NCBI RefSeq assembly: GCF_947507565.1
Contig: NC_089176.1
Span: forward strand, 1,364,001 to 1,428,000
Direction: 5' to 3'
Origin: Oscarella lobularis
Taxonomy: Eukaryota > Porifera > Homoscleromorpha > Homosclerophorida > Oscarellidae
Length of the DNA: 64,000 bases
The notes below the pieces were generated by a model that was not told where the DNA came from, made no database searches, and saw nothing but the letters and a program-made list of their open reading frames with translations. Shown in pieces: positions 11,266 through 24,147 of this stretch (its first letter is position 1; each line of letters starts with the position of its first letter). The translations under genes and the position numbers were made by a program.

Positions 11266-14200
11266 ATGGCGTCTCGTGACCGCTATTATCAAATGATGAG
11301 GGAATCTAAGCGCGATCAACTGGAAGCAGAAGCGAAGCTTTTTCACGACTTCCTTTTGCAGTCTGAGGCTCTTCCTCTAGGGCGCATTGTCCCGCGTGCC
11401 GACCTGAAGGAACTATTCGAGAAATTTCGCTCTAACCCTGATTTGGAACCAGGAATGAAGTTTGAGAAGTACATCACCGTCATGGTGCAATTTGTGGGCG
11501 GCCTTAAGCACAGGAAGTTCAAATCCTTCGAAATTTGTCCTTGGCCTCCTAGCATGACAGATCAAGAACTTGTTCATCTGTACTTGGAAGAAAGAGAAAA
11601 GTTCTTTGAATCTACTACTTCTGGCACCTACAGAACGTTGATAAACTTTCTCCGAGGCCAAAGCAATAGCACAATCTTACGGTATGATGTGCAAATCTGC
11701 AAACTTCACTTTTAATTCTTTGCAAATATTCTAGAAAAGCAATGGGCCTAACAAAGTTTGATGTTGAACTGTCTTTTGACTGCAGTCATTTGGGACACAT
11801 CGACTTCGGAAAAGTCTCTACTTCTAGCAAAAAGGAAGCCGTAATCCGCATTCTGAATAAATCAAAAGAATATACAGTTAAGCTAATGAACTGTATCACC
11901 ACCAACGCAAGCGGAACGTTTGCTCTTGAAGACGAGTTGAAAATTGGAACAGATGAAGGCAGTGTAGAAATTGAGCCTGAGGAAGAGTACTCGGTGCTGT
12001 TGATATTTTCTCCCAAGAGCGTCAGCATGCACGCAACGCAGATCTTCTTTGAGTTACGTGACAGCCAGTCTGGAAAAAAGTTTGATATGCACTGCTACGC
12101 AAGGGGGAGCGTTTCACGTTCTGAAATGAATCCTCCACAAGTAGTTTCTTCCAAACCCCGACTTCGACGACCTCGGGGTCAATTCGAAACAGTTCATGGT
12201 GTTAAGCCACCAAGGTGATCTAATTAATTCCTTGGCGCTCTTGCAGAATTTTTTGTTGTATGGTTTTTTATTAGACCCTACCATGCTCTTCGATCGGGTA
12301 ATTTGGGAGATTACAAAATTCCAAAAAATTTTCATGAACATATCGCCCATGGCCGACCAACTAAAGAATTTGAGAAATTGCTTTGCAAAGCACTAGGTGA
12401 GGGTAACTACGAGGAAAAACTGCAATCTCTGCTCTGGGCCGAAGAACGACAGATGCATATTGACATAAAAAAATACGACAGAAAGGAGAGAATGGAATTA
12501 GATTTCGGAGGACTTTTCAAGCTAGAGGTTGAACTTTTATATTACTTTTGATGCCTTTAAGACGTTTTAAACTTGTGTTAGGTCAAGGGTCTTGCAGAAA
12601 ATCGTCCGTCACTAGTGAGAGGTGATCGCATTACTGTCATCGTTGAAGAATCGCAGAGAAGATACGTTGGGTACGTTCATCACGTGGAACTGGAGCAAGT
12701 GAAACTGAAATTTCACTACAGGTAGAATGAATGAAAACCTATTGCTAATTTGACTACTTTAGTTTTCTTATTTTTATTTAGCTTTCAAGATAAAGAGTTC
12801 CTTGCTGGAAAAAGATTTTATATTACTTTCGCGTTTCATCGTGTTCCAATGAGAGTGATGCACGAAGCTGTCTGCAATTCTAGCCACATGATTCCGACCG
12901 TGCTCTTCCCCAAAGCCGTTATGAAGTCGTTTCAGGTACAAAGCATAGAACGGTAAGATCGGTTTCTATAGTACACTTTCTGCGGTATAAACGTATTGAT
13001 AATACCAGGTTTTATGACAAGGACTTAGAGTCCAACGCAGAACAGAGAAAAGCAGTCGAGAACATTGTCAGTGGAACGTCAGGATCGGCTCCGTATATCA
13101 TTTTTGGTCCTCCGGGTACAGGAAAAACCAAAACTACCGTGGAAGCTATCAAGCAGGTTAATTATGAGCAATTTATTGGTGCGATGCAACTAGTTCTAAC
13201 ATACGGGCTGGTGCACAGGTTTTACAAAAAAGTCCTAACGTCAGAGTCTTAGCATGTGCGCCATCAAACAGTGCAGCTGATCTCATCTGTGAAAACGTCT
13301 TGAAACACATTGACGTCCGACACGTGTTTCGTATGAACGCTGAAGGAAGGAACGAATTCAGAATTGCTAAACAAATTATGGTAAGTTGAGCTTCTATGCG
13401 TTTTTTCAAATCAACACACTCTAATCAAGGAAGTGTCTTGTTATGACTACCGCACAAAATCTTTCAAATTTCCTGACAAACAAGAACTTAGTCGCTACAG
13501 AGTTATTGTCACTACCCTAGTCACAGCTGGCAGGTTTGGACGGGAGAAATAGTTGTGCCTTAGATTATTAAATATGATGAATGTAGGTTAGTCTCTGCAA
13601 AAATTGGAGAAACATTTTTCTCGCACATCTTCATTGACGAGGCCGGCTATGCAACGGAACCAGAGACTTTGATACCTTTATCAGGTCTACTTAACGACAG
13701 CAGTCAGCTTGTCTTAGCTGGCGATCCTAAGCAACTCGGGCCTATACTCAGATCAGCTATTGCCACGACGTATGGCTTGCAGGTGTCACTGTTGGAACGT
13801 CTCATGACTACGAAGTCTCTTCCTTACATCCGAAAAGAAAAAAGTCCTCATTACAATGATCGACTCGTGACAATGCTTATCAACAACTACAGATCGCATC
13901 CCGACATCATTACGGTTTCCAACGAGCTGTTTTACAACAACGAGCTGAAGTATAGAGCGGACGCAGGACTTCGATCCTGCTTTTGCAAATGGGAACACTT
14001 ACCTAAAGCAGACTTTCCTGTTGTCTTTGATGACGTAATCGGAAAAGACACAAGGAAACCCGACAGCCCTTCCTTTTATAATCCAGCTGAGATCATAAAA
14101 ATTGTCGAGTGGGTCGATCGCCTTCTGAATGACACCAAAGGAATCGGTGTAAGGGCAGAGGACATTGGAATTATTTCTCCTTACAGAAAACAGGCAAGCT

Positions 14201-14811
14201 TTCTCACGTACAAAATTCGTGACATACCAGTAAATGGCTTTCTAGGTTCAGGAAACAAGAATTGCAATTCGAAAAGAGCTCAGAGTACGAGATGAAATTA
14301 AAGTTGGAACAGTTGAAGAATTTCAGGGCCAGGAGAGGCTTGTTATAATTATTTCGACGGTAAGAAGCGACGAACAATATCTCGCTGACGACGCCTACTA
14401 TAAACTCGGCTTTGTGAAAAGTCCTAAGGTAACCCAAAATTTCCACGTCTTATCCTAAATGCATTTTATATGATGTTACTTAGAGATTCAATGTTGCAAT
14501 TACTCGAGCCAAGGCGCTACTCATCGTCGTTGGCAATCCGTTCTTGCTGAAGTTTGACAATTCCTGGAACAGGTAAAGGCACTCTTTAATAATTAAAAGT
14601 AAAATTTTTGACACAATTTTTTAGGTTTATGACGCACGTGTTTGAGAGAGGAGGTTTTCGTGGCAACACTGACTTCCTTCCTTCTCCAGACTTTGAGTGT
14701 CCCGAAAGCGACGATCACAGCGATGTCGTTGCCCAAGGGGCGGGAAATGAGGACAAAGGCTCGGAGTTCAGTAAGCAAATTGATCATCCGTGGAGAAGTG
14801 ACAGAATATAA
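11266..14811 (+). CDS. MOV10-like: MOV10-family SF1 RNA helicase, copy 1
   Basis: Twelve exons join in phase to about 979 residues. An N-terminal non-catalytic region (exons 11266-11681 and 11735-12214) precedes the beta-barrel and helicase core. Motif I is [10 protein letters not shown] (exon 13009-13156), motif [12 protein letters not shown] (exon 13587-14193), motif [12 protein letters not shown], motif IV NNYRSHP, motif [12 protein letters not shown] (exon 14246-14428) and motif [10 protein letters not shown] (exon 14484-14572). DEAG(H/Y)A and the SPYRKQ block are typical of MOV10/SDE3/Armitage helicases, which unwind RNA 5' to 3' and act in RNA silencing and restriction of retroelements. 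The intron 14194-14245 is GC-AG; reading through it would destroy motif V. All catalytic motifs are present, so an active enzyme is likely. Confidence 0.93.
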
Positions 14812-15399
14812 CCTATCTACTGTATCTTGCGTGTGCATGGGCTTGTCTGTAGCTGCATCCTGATAATTGCGTGTTTGCTCATTTTTGTCAGCCTGTTTGT
14901 AAGTACTGTACGACCACGGTTTGTCTACGTAGCTTTCTTCTGTCAGTAGGCATCTAGCTTGCACTTACACACGTCTTTTCCTGGCATTCTCAAGCTTGGT
15001 TGAAGAAGTACCGGTAGTAGCAACCTTCTTTTCTCTGCATCTTCCCATTTTGTTCGGTATGAGCTGGGAGTGCCGCTGCTGCACGTGCGCTAGCTAAATC
15101 GAAACTTCCTTCTCTGTCAGCAATCTCACCGAAAAGAGCCTGCTGGGTGTCAAAATCTTCACTGCAAAGGTCAAAATGTAAGTACCTACTGTACAGTATT
15201 AGTGCGGTGCATCCGGAAAGGGAATACCGTGACGCGAAGGCCACAACTCTTGTTCCCGGAAATTTTGGTTTTGTGGTGCTAGCACAATTGCTAAAACTAA
15301 ATTCTGCTATTGGCAACTCCGAACGGTACTGTAGTACTACACAGTGCCGCTTTTGAGACCTCGGACGCGCCCACGCTTTATCACGTACTGTTCAGTAGG
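14812..15399. other. Intergenic between helicase and NACHT gene
   Basis: The first 120 bases match the 3' flank of the second helicase copy (28152-28260). The rest is probably promoter and 5' UTR of the NACHT gene. A minus-strand open stretch around 15000-15165, ending at a possible acceptor near 15166, could be an isolated exon, but nothing supports a full gene. Confidence 0.35.
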
Positions 15400-18300
15400 A
15401 TGACGGAACGAGTTTTGAGAAAAGTGTCAAAGTTCATTCCACCTCAAAGGCGGGCTTCTATTGCGCGGCTGCTTAACGTATCAGAGCGCGACATTCAAAC
15501 AATAAAGCACAACTGCTCCGATGACACGAAAAGGCAAACGTTTGAGTTTCTTTCGAATTGGAGAGACTCGCGTGGTTCTAGTGCGTCATACGCCGACCTT
15601 AGAGAAGCAGCAGTCGTTGCTCGATGTAGTGAAGCTGTTGGAGGTGAGACGGACCTGACGTCTATACGAAGCTGATCTATTTCTTTTCAGCAATTGATGA
15701 AGAGAGCGACGTTCATGTACCAAAGAGAGAGGAGGTTGGCAATGCTAAAGTTGATGATGACAGAACGAGAAGTATTCAGCAGCTGAAAGGTATTGCAGCG
15801 GTTAATGCTGAATTTTGCTACCAAGTTGATGATCTGGCGAATGCTCTTGGTATTTCGCACCATGCCCTATTAACTTTCAAGGAAGATTTTCGTTCGCAAG
15901 CTGGAGAACAGGCTGCTGCGATTATCACAGCGTGGGAAGAAAAAGAAGAAGACGCCACCGTTGATGAACTACGAAGGATTTTGGCGGAAAATAATCTAGC
16001 TCATGTCTTGGTAGTTCAGCCATCATCTATTCCTTGCAGAGAAGCCGACAGTAGTTATAGGCATAGATTGCTTTGTGCCTATTTGAGCCATCTTATTGAA
16101 GAGAACACATTCGTCAACGTGCTTGGAACGAAGGCTGGAGGAGATAGGCAACTTCTGAGATTGGAAAAAGTCTATGTATCGCTTAAAATAGACTCAGAGT
16201 GCACAGAATACCAAATCCGTCACTCTAATCAGCAGGTAGACACTGAGATAAAAAAATATTACGCGAGTGCTGGTATAAAGCTACACAACAAAGAGTGGGA
16301 CCAACTTTCTGCGGAAGAACAGCTCTCACTGTCGCAAAAGTATCTCGGCGAATTGCCTCTTAGCGCTAATTCACTGCTTGACCAAGAAGTTGACGAAGAA
16401 CAAGATTCTCAAACAAATATTCCCTTTGGCGTCGTCTTTAGAGACAATCCTGCGTTAGTTATTCTAGGAGACCCTGGCAGTGGGAAGACAACCATGGTAC
16501 GATGGCTGACTCTGAAATTAGCCAGAGCCTTTTTTGGAAAGTTGAGCGGCCAATCCAAGAGTACGTCCGTTGAAGTGCCTTTGAGCGAAGTTAACACTGA
16601 ACTAAGCATCTCTGAAGAAACTTTTGACTTAGGTCCAATTCGTCTTCCGGTATTCGTTCGCGTAGCTGATTTTGCTCAGTATTTGTCAGAGCAAAGCAAA
16701 AAGCAGCCTAGATCTAATCACGAGCTTGCAGATTTTTTGGGCAGTAAGCATCATGGTAACGTTGAAAAGGACAATCTCGTCGTCTTTGGACCGGATCTTA
16801 ATAAAATAATTAGAGTAGAGTTGGAGAGCAATCGTGTAGTTGTCGTACTTGACGGACTTGATGAAGTAACAACGTCTCGTCAGGCAGTGCTGCAAGCGGT
16901 GGAAGACTTCATGACCAATCACGTTTTGTCTGATGGCAACGCGAACCAATCACGAAAGCCATCTACGCGTAATCAGATTGTTGTTACTAGCCGCATAGCA
17001 GGCTATCGCGCTTCTTCAATACAAAAAGCTGGCGTTGCTCGTGGAGTAGTTCAGAAGATGAACAGAATCGCTGTTTCACATTTCTGTGACAGCTGGATGC
17101 TGGCATCGTTTGCTGATCACGTTCCTGGCAGCCTAGACAAGGAAGAAGGATTGCGACGGGCAAAAGAGGCATCTGCAGGTTTGCAACAAGCTCTCTTTTC
17201 TTCCACGCATCCGACACTGTATCAGTTGGCCTCGAACCCTCTTCTTCTGACCGTCTTGGCCGTTATTTACAAAAAATCAAAGAACCTTCCGCGAAAGAGA
17301 ACGCGAGTCTATGACGCTGCTATAAACTTTATGGCAGACAAGTGGCGAGAGACCAAATCCAACCGAGAAACTGGTAACTGTATTATAAATGAGAGTGCGC
17401 TAATGGAATCACTTATGCGGATCGGTTACTATTTTCACGGAGAAAGTCGCACTGGCTACCTTTCAAAGGAAAAGTTGCTGAAGCATTTGAAATTATATTA
17501 TTGTGACGCAGTGAGAGCTGCGGGCGAGACAGAAAAAAATTATGAAGAAGTCGCCTCTGTTCTTTTTCAAAGGCTGCACGAGAGCGTTGGTCTTCTTGCA
17601 GAAAAAGCTAATGAGTGTTACGGTTTCATTCATTTGTCTTTTGAAGAATTTCTTGCTGGCAGAGAACTGGTAAGGATTGAGGAGCCTGAAAAGACTCTAA
17701 AGGCAATTCAAAAGCTTAGCTTTGATCCGAGATGGAAAGAGCCTATTGCGCTTGGTTTGGGCTACGCCAGCATTCACTGGCACCCAAACCACTTCAATTC
17801 TCTTATATCTAGGCTTATTGAGTGTTCCACGGAGGAAGACGTATTGCCGCGAACGACTTTACTTGTTGTCCACTCTTTGAATGAATTTGAAGATGAATGT
17901 TTGAGCGAAAAAACGGTTGAAAAGTTGCAGAGGCAATTGGTAACGTTTTATGCAAAAAATGCCTCTAGACCGTCGGGCTTCGTCTGCAGACAGCTTCTGT
18001 GTGCTTTGAAGCAAACGACAAATATTAGCAGTCTTAGAGAAGTGCTTGCATCTGTCCTTAAATCCATCGTCAGGGCTGGTTCGTGTCAGGACAGTTGTAC
18101 GGCAGCTGTGCTGTTGGAACGCCTTGAACTACTTGATATTGGTTCTCGTAAAGAACTTTCTGTTAATTTACATAAGGATCACTCTGATTTTAAATGGCCC
18201 ATTCACGGAACACTTCGTCGTGCATCTTCTCCCCGCCAAGACACTCTACTGCAAGTTTACCTTCATCCAGGAGTGTTCATTGGTGGGGAATTTGGCGAGG

Positions 18301-21300
18301 AAAGACTGAATTACAGCATAGCTCACAACAGTGAGCGGAAGACCCTCAAGGAGATTGAACGTACTAGGAAAAACTTGCAAAGTCTGTTGAAAGATTTTGA
18401 ATGGCCTTACTTCTTCCTAGAGAATTATGAAGACGATTTTACTATTGACACTCTACTTTCCTTCTGGTGGATGAAGTGCATTGTTTTTGCGGCCGTGACT
18501 GCAGCCTCTCACCTTTACAATTTTCTTTATATGTCGTTACTGTGCAAGGAAGATCCACGTGAGATTTCTGTTACTCTGGCCTCTCTGTTTGGCTGCTTTA
18601 GTCCTCCACCTCTTCTGTTATTAGAACTTGAAGAGAGCTCAGTAATAGAAAGATTGACGCTGACGGAAAACTTCGGAGCTCTTCTTGACGACGATAAGGA
18701 GTCTCCTAATAGTAATAGATTTGTTAGACAAGCTATTCTCAAGCTTTTTCAAAAGTTGAGGTTTGTGTTTCCGCTGGCAATACGACGTCTGTCTTTCATC
18801 AATAAACTTCGGAGGTTTGAAATGTTGCTCTCATCTAAGCCTGCAAATCTAATATCTCAAATTTTTGATACGTGGAACGCACATTTTGTCACAATATGTT
18901 GCACCCACGATAGGCCAAGTTGTTGGTCTCAGTTGACAGAATTTTGCGACTTTACGAAGCGAATTGACCAATGCTTTGCTCTAACGTTACAAGAGAACTG
19001 CACCTTGTTAGACGACAGTGAACGACTAGGGCTTTTTGACGTTACGAAGCAGCTAAGGCAATGCGAAAAAGAGAATCAAAGACAAGCGATTGAAACTATG
19101 CTAGAAGATCTAGAGTTAGTATTTAGACGAACAGAAGAAGGGCAGAAAATGGCAGAAAGTCGTCTTGATCTTTTGAAAGACAGTGTTCGTTGCAAGAAGG
19201 ACGTTATGCAGTGCGAGGATAGGTTGCGCTTGTCAAGAATGAATTCTTGTGAGCTGCTCGTTACTCCTGCTTTTGCAGATTCTGCTGTAAAGCAGTTTTT
19301 GCAAGCAGATAACTGTAAGATGTTGGTCCGCCTTAGGCAAGACACTTCACTAACTAGCGTCTTCGTTGCTTTATTCGGAGGCGTTCCTCTTGTTGGCTAT
19401 CCTAGCAAAGTACGAGCCTTTCAAAAGGTACAGCTGTACAAGCATTTGTCCTCTTTTGAACAGAAGCAACTGAAAGATCTGCATTTTGCTTTTGAGGAGA
19501 ATGAAACTGTAGCACGTCAAGTGTATGAAGAAAATAAGACATTTTCAGGAAAGATGCCGTTAAGTGCTTTGAAAATCATTCAGCCTTCCTTTCGTCTTGA
19601 ATGCATGTACAGGCCATCGTCATTTTTTGATAAACAGCTGATTGCTGCATTGCAATTGTCTGAAAGCCAAGGAGAAAAATGTTACACTTGTTCTTTGCTC
19701 AGTGCGGCTAAAGAAACTTTGAATAGCAAAAACCTAAACGAGGTGCATGATGCTGCATTGATATGCTGTGCTCTGGGCAACGTGGAAGATCTGCTATCGG
19801 AAAGTTGTTTGGATTCCGCTAATTTCACAGCCATACATTCAGCTCTAAGCGAAACTCTGAAAGCCGTTGCAGATCCTGCATCTCGCGCTTGGTTGCAGCT
19901 CACTAAGTATTTTCAACCGGTGCTAGACTCACCAACTGGTAACACCTTACTACATACTTTCTTTGAAGCTTTTCTTGAATTTGGAGGCCGCCCAGATCCT
20001 GATTTGTTTGTTCAAATGTATAATCGCGCTAGCAACCAAAAGCCGGTGCGTTTATATTTAGCCGCAGAAATACTGGCTTGCATACTGTCAGAAATTGAGG
20101 AGGAAGACGGTTACGTCTACTCGTTCGACGTCTTTGAAAAGTTGTTTCCAGTGAATACTGACTCAGACAAAGTAGACTTATCCATCGTCATTTTGAACCT
20201 TTCGAAGACCTGTTCTCTTCACTGGTGGGGAAGGAAGAAAACGGTGCCAGTTTTAGAGATGCAGCATGTTTGTAATGCGTCTTCCAGTGGTACAGTGCTT
20301 TCAGATGTGTTCACGCTGGATCTTCTTAAAATCCTTCGAGGAATTCAAGTAGCTTCTTCATATTGGAAAGAACTCCTTTACCTTTTGAAGCCTTTGGCAC
20401 CTGACCCAAAACTGCAAACTCTCTGGAAACTGTTTCATTTTTCACTAAATGCAAGGAACTTACGCTACAATAACTGGACAAAACTGCGCTCAGCTAGAGA
20501 CGATCTAAGAAGCATCATTTGCGAGACAAGTGACCGCGATTTCTTTTGGGGACAGGCCCTAATTGCAATTATGACATTCTTTCCCAACGAAGAAGAACAA
20601 ATGTTCAATCGTCTCGTTTCTCATGCTGAAGGACTATGCAATAAGCTTGAATCATTTCAGCTGCTATTCTGGGTTCAGCCTTACGTTTGCACTAAAAATA
20701 GAAACGTTGCTTTGGAACGGTGCAAACAGTTTGCTTTCACCGTTCATGACCTTACCGACAGAGCTAGATGCTATGTCAGATTAGCTGCCGCTGAGCAACC
20801 TAACAACAGGTTAGCGTTTCTAACTGAAGCCGTTAGCTGTTTAGAGCAGCATTTTTCATCAAAGGATAACGAAGTCTCAGCCGTAGCTCTGCAAGAGATT
20901 TATCTATTTGTGAAAAATTGGCGCAAAGCGGAGAGCACATGTTCTCTTTTAACTGATTTTTACAACGTCTTGCCTACAAAATTTAAAAAGCTTTTACTTT
21001 CCACCGAATTGCTACATCCAGCAGGAATGCAACTACTTCATAAGATCTCCGCTAAAACCATCAAACCTGAATGCTATGCCATTCTAGTTCTTGCTTTTCG
21101 AGTGCGGGATGCTTTAGTTTTTAGTAACAGCTGCTTAGAGTTGCGTAAAGAAAAGTTTATCTGGGCAGTTGTGGCGGAGAGCGGGAGGAAAAAGAACGAC
21201 TTAAAGGAGGCGGCTTTACGAAGGCTTTATCATTTAACAGAGCAGGGATGTTTAGACTTGACTGTGTCCAGTGCTCTGTGTCTGGAAAGTTTGCTCTTCC

Positions 21301-23357
21301 AAGCTATTGAAAGAAACCAAATAATTGACATTCTTTCTTTTCTTCGTCCGGCATCAGTTTGCGCTGTAGAACTGTTTTTCACCTGGCTGTGTTGTGACAA
21401 ACTTGATCAAGATATCTGCGCCTTTTCTGCATTGATCTGGGCGGAGGTTCATGGTCTAAATTCAACTGTTAAAGGATATGTTTCAAACTTGCTCCACAGC
21501 GAACTGGACATCTATCGGCATCGCGCTGAAAAGCTTTGCCTTCGTAGTTGGCGTCCTTACTACACGGCATTTGAAAAACAGGAATTTCTTCAAAGCGTCT
21601 CCTCGAGCTGGTTACTGCGATGGATTTGGCATAATGATCTAGGCTTTTTTGAAACTCTCTTGTTGGCACCGGAAGAGGAGCATACCTTACGTCTGCTTGA
21701 GTACATTGGTGCCGCAGACGAGCTGGTAGGAAGCAGAATGATTGAATATATCTGCACAGGTACGCAGCCGTCTGTTCGAAAGTGCTTGATGTCGTCGCTC
21801 TGTAGTTTATGCCATCTAGACGGAGACGTCAACCGTACACTTCCTGACGAGTGTTTGAAACACTTGGAAAGTGCTGTTTTCTTTCTTTTTCTCGACCCTG
21901 ACGCAACTGAATTTGATCCAACAAGTTCACAAATGAGGTTTTGTGGTTGCAACGGAGCGAATTTGCTTCAAGAAGCTGAAAAAGGCGTTGGTGAAGAATT
22001 TCAAATAGATAGTAGCTTGATTTGTAGGCAGATATGCGAAAAGTACTTCCCTACAGTCATGCGCTTCTTTCGGGAAGCGCTCTTTGTAATCCACAATGGC
22101 ACAATTTCTACTGAATCGCAAACTTGGGCGGTGAAACGATTTATACGCAACTTTACAAAACTTGCCGAAGACAAGGACAAGAAAGACTCCGGAATTTCTT
22201 TATCAGTGCAGGCTATAAAATTTATGCTATCTGAAGTTCTTAGACTTAATTGGATTCCAGACGAAAAGGCCATGGATCCAGTTGGTCATTTATTAAAAAC
22301 CGCAAAAGACGTTAATCCGCAAGTCTTAGACGTTATTGTACAATGCATCTGTTATTCAGCTGGAAGTAAAACGACTTTCAACGCTTTGGGGCTTAATGAG
22401 GTTATCGGAAATTCCGATATCGGTGATTTGATGATTTGTCTGGGGGCATTGGCTCGACGGACTCCGGCTGCGTTATGTAATATTGCAGACAAGCGCCCCG
22501 AATTAGCTTCTATCCTTCGCTCTATTTTGGAGCCGAAAACGCACGGATTTGTTGCATGTCAAGGTGCTCTGGCAGCGTTAGCTTCTCTTGACTGCCTAAC
22601 CCGACAGTCTGTGGAGGTGATCTTAGGAAGTCTGCGGTATAATAGATTTACAGCTAGAGTGATTTTCTTCGAAGTGAAGAACATACGCTCTGTTGAAGAC
22701 GATGCTTTGGAGCTCCTTCAAAGCCGACTCAACAGTAGGAGTGCCCTTGAGGTAGCTGTAGTGGCTCGCCTTTTGGGTTTTTTAGCGAAACACCGCGGGC
22801 TAACGTCTAGCCAACGGTCTGGCTTGATATCTTCACTCCAGGAAGCAGCTGGAAAGTTGTCAGAATTTATATTTGACCAACCCCTCTATCCTGCTTGGCT
22901 CTCTGGCAAAGCCCACACCTTGAAGACCTTGTCGTCTCTTCTTTCAGAAACTCTGGCGGAAGTGATGAGAATTCTTTTGCAAGAGCCAGCTTCTGTACCG
23001 TATCAACTTGGCGAACCCGACTCTAAAGGTGTGTACCAGTACGTTGCGAAATATGATAGTCCAACGGAGAAAGATGCTACTGCTACTCCAATCTGGTACA
23101 AATATAGGCCGTCAAGGAACTGCTGGTATTGGACACCGTTCGAAAATTATATCTGTTGGATGCCGGTGTCAACGATTGAAGTGCGCAAGCATGATAAAGT
23201 GGCAGATGGGGAACAGGGAAAATGGACTGGTGATAAACCAGTAGAGCCAAATCAACGTCAGATTCGCTTTCTAAATCAGCGAAATCCCAAACCGTCAGAA
23301 AAAATTGTAGGGTACAATGACGAAACTGTGTTTGACTTTGATCCGCATTGTCCGTAA
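15400..23357 (+). CDS. Giant Death-Death-NACHT protein (NLR-like), about 2,636 residues
   Basis: Two exons: 15400-15643 and an unusually long 15691-23357, joined in phase 1. The start is taken at the ATG at 15400. Residues 1 to about 80 form a Death domain (VLRKVSKFIPPQRRASIARLL...), and about 110-190 a second one (FCYQVDDLANALGISHHAL). The NACHT domain covers about residues 270-560: P-loop LVILGDPGSGKTTM, Walker B VVVVLDGLDEV, then sensor-like region VVTSRIAGYR. A winged-helix/helical part follows. The remaining roughly 1,800 residues are helix-rich, show no recognisable LRR or WD pattern, and end in a tryptophan-rich tail (CWYWTPFENYICWMP). Such STAND NTPases oligomerise on ligand binding and recruit adaptors through death folds; this role is inferred. 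Confidence 0.85.
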
Positions 23358-24147
23358 AATTGCTGTGGTGGTTTGTCTCTTGCCATACGAGTTTATTGAT
23401 CCACCCGTGTTTTTCGCGGTCGTAAATCGTAGAGCCCGGATAACGTGGCGCTCCTATTTAGTATCTAGTGGCAGTGTCAAGAAGAATCTATCCACCGTAG
23501 TTACTGTAGTCAGAGAAACAATATCAGTCGCAAGACGAGTGAAGGGAAAATTGTCATCATCTTTCCTTAGTTTCCTGCCTACTGGCTACCCACTCTCTTT
23601 TTACGTTCACGATACCAAATAGCAGTTTAAAAGATTGACGGGAAATTTCAAGTAAAGGCAAGATCAGAGCGTTTATGTCACATAAACGCTCTGATCTAAG
23701 AAATTTCCCGTCAATCTTTTAAACTATGTGAGCCTTTTGGCTCACTGAGTCAGCTGTTTTTGACGCTTTTTCACACCATAGTTCAACGCTCTTCTTTCAG
23801 CCAAGCACATTTACCAAATTTGGCTACTGACATTGTCTGTACGAATCCCAGAATTATTTTCAACTTTCAAGTGACAGTGTTTATCCGTATCTAATTTGGT
23901 CTTCGAGTCACGTGATCTGCAGACGTCGGGGTCTTTTGCTTTTAGGATTGTTTCTCCGCTCACCCTTTGCGCAGAAAGGTTAGCACTTAGTACCGTAGGC
24001 TTTTGTCTGGCAACGATTGGTGACGCGGGTCCCTTATGGGCAAAAGTGCACTTGTGTACCTTCCTTGTACCGTAACCAAGCACTCGTTCCATCATCAGTA
24101 TAGCACTTAGGCCTATATGTTAGATCCGGCACAGTTCAGTGCGAGCG
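23358..24147. other. Intergenic; promoter side of the CARD-helicase gene
   Basis: Holds the hairpin listed separately at 23624-23725. The remaining sequence has only short open stretches (such as a 94-codon minus-strand one at 23811-24095) without splice or domain support. Confidence 0.35.
23624..23725. repeat. Near-perfect 102-base palindromic element
   Basis: Outer arms of 26 bases (23624-23649 and 23700-23725, starting AGTTTAAAAGATTGACGGG) are exact reverse complements. Inner arms of 18 bases (23661-23678 and 23680-23697, AGATCAGAGCGTTTATGT) pair around a single base. The spacers differ, 11 bases on the left and 2 on the right. It is probably a small foldback/MITE remnant, or a very stable cruciform downstream of the NACHT gene. 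Confidence 0.75.

Noticed and set aside
14990..15316. Minus-strand frame between helicase and NACHT gene
   Set aside because: It begins without an ATG and only one possible exon (about 15000-15165) looks coding; there is no supporting second exon.
23811..24095. 94-codon minus-strand open frame with an ATG
   Set aside because: No domain, splice partner or coding-like composition; it lies in the probable promoter of the CARD-helicase gene.
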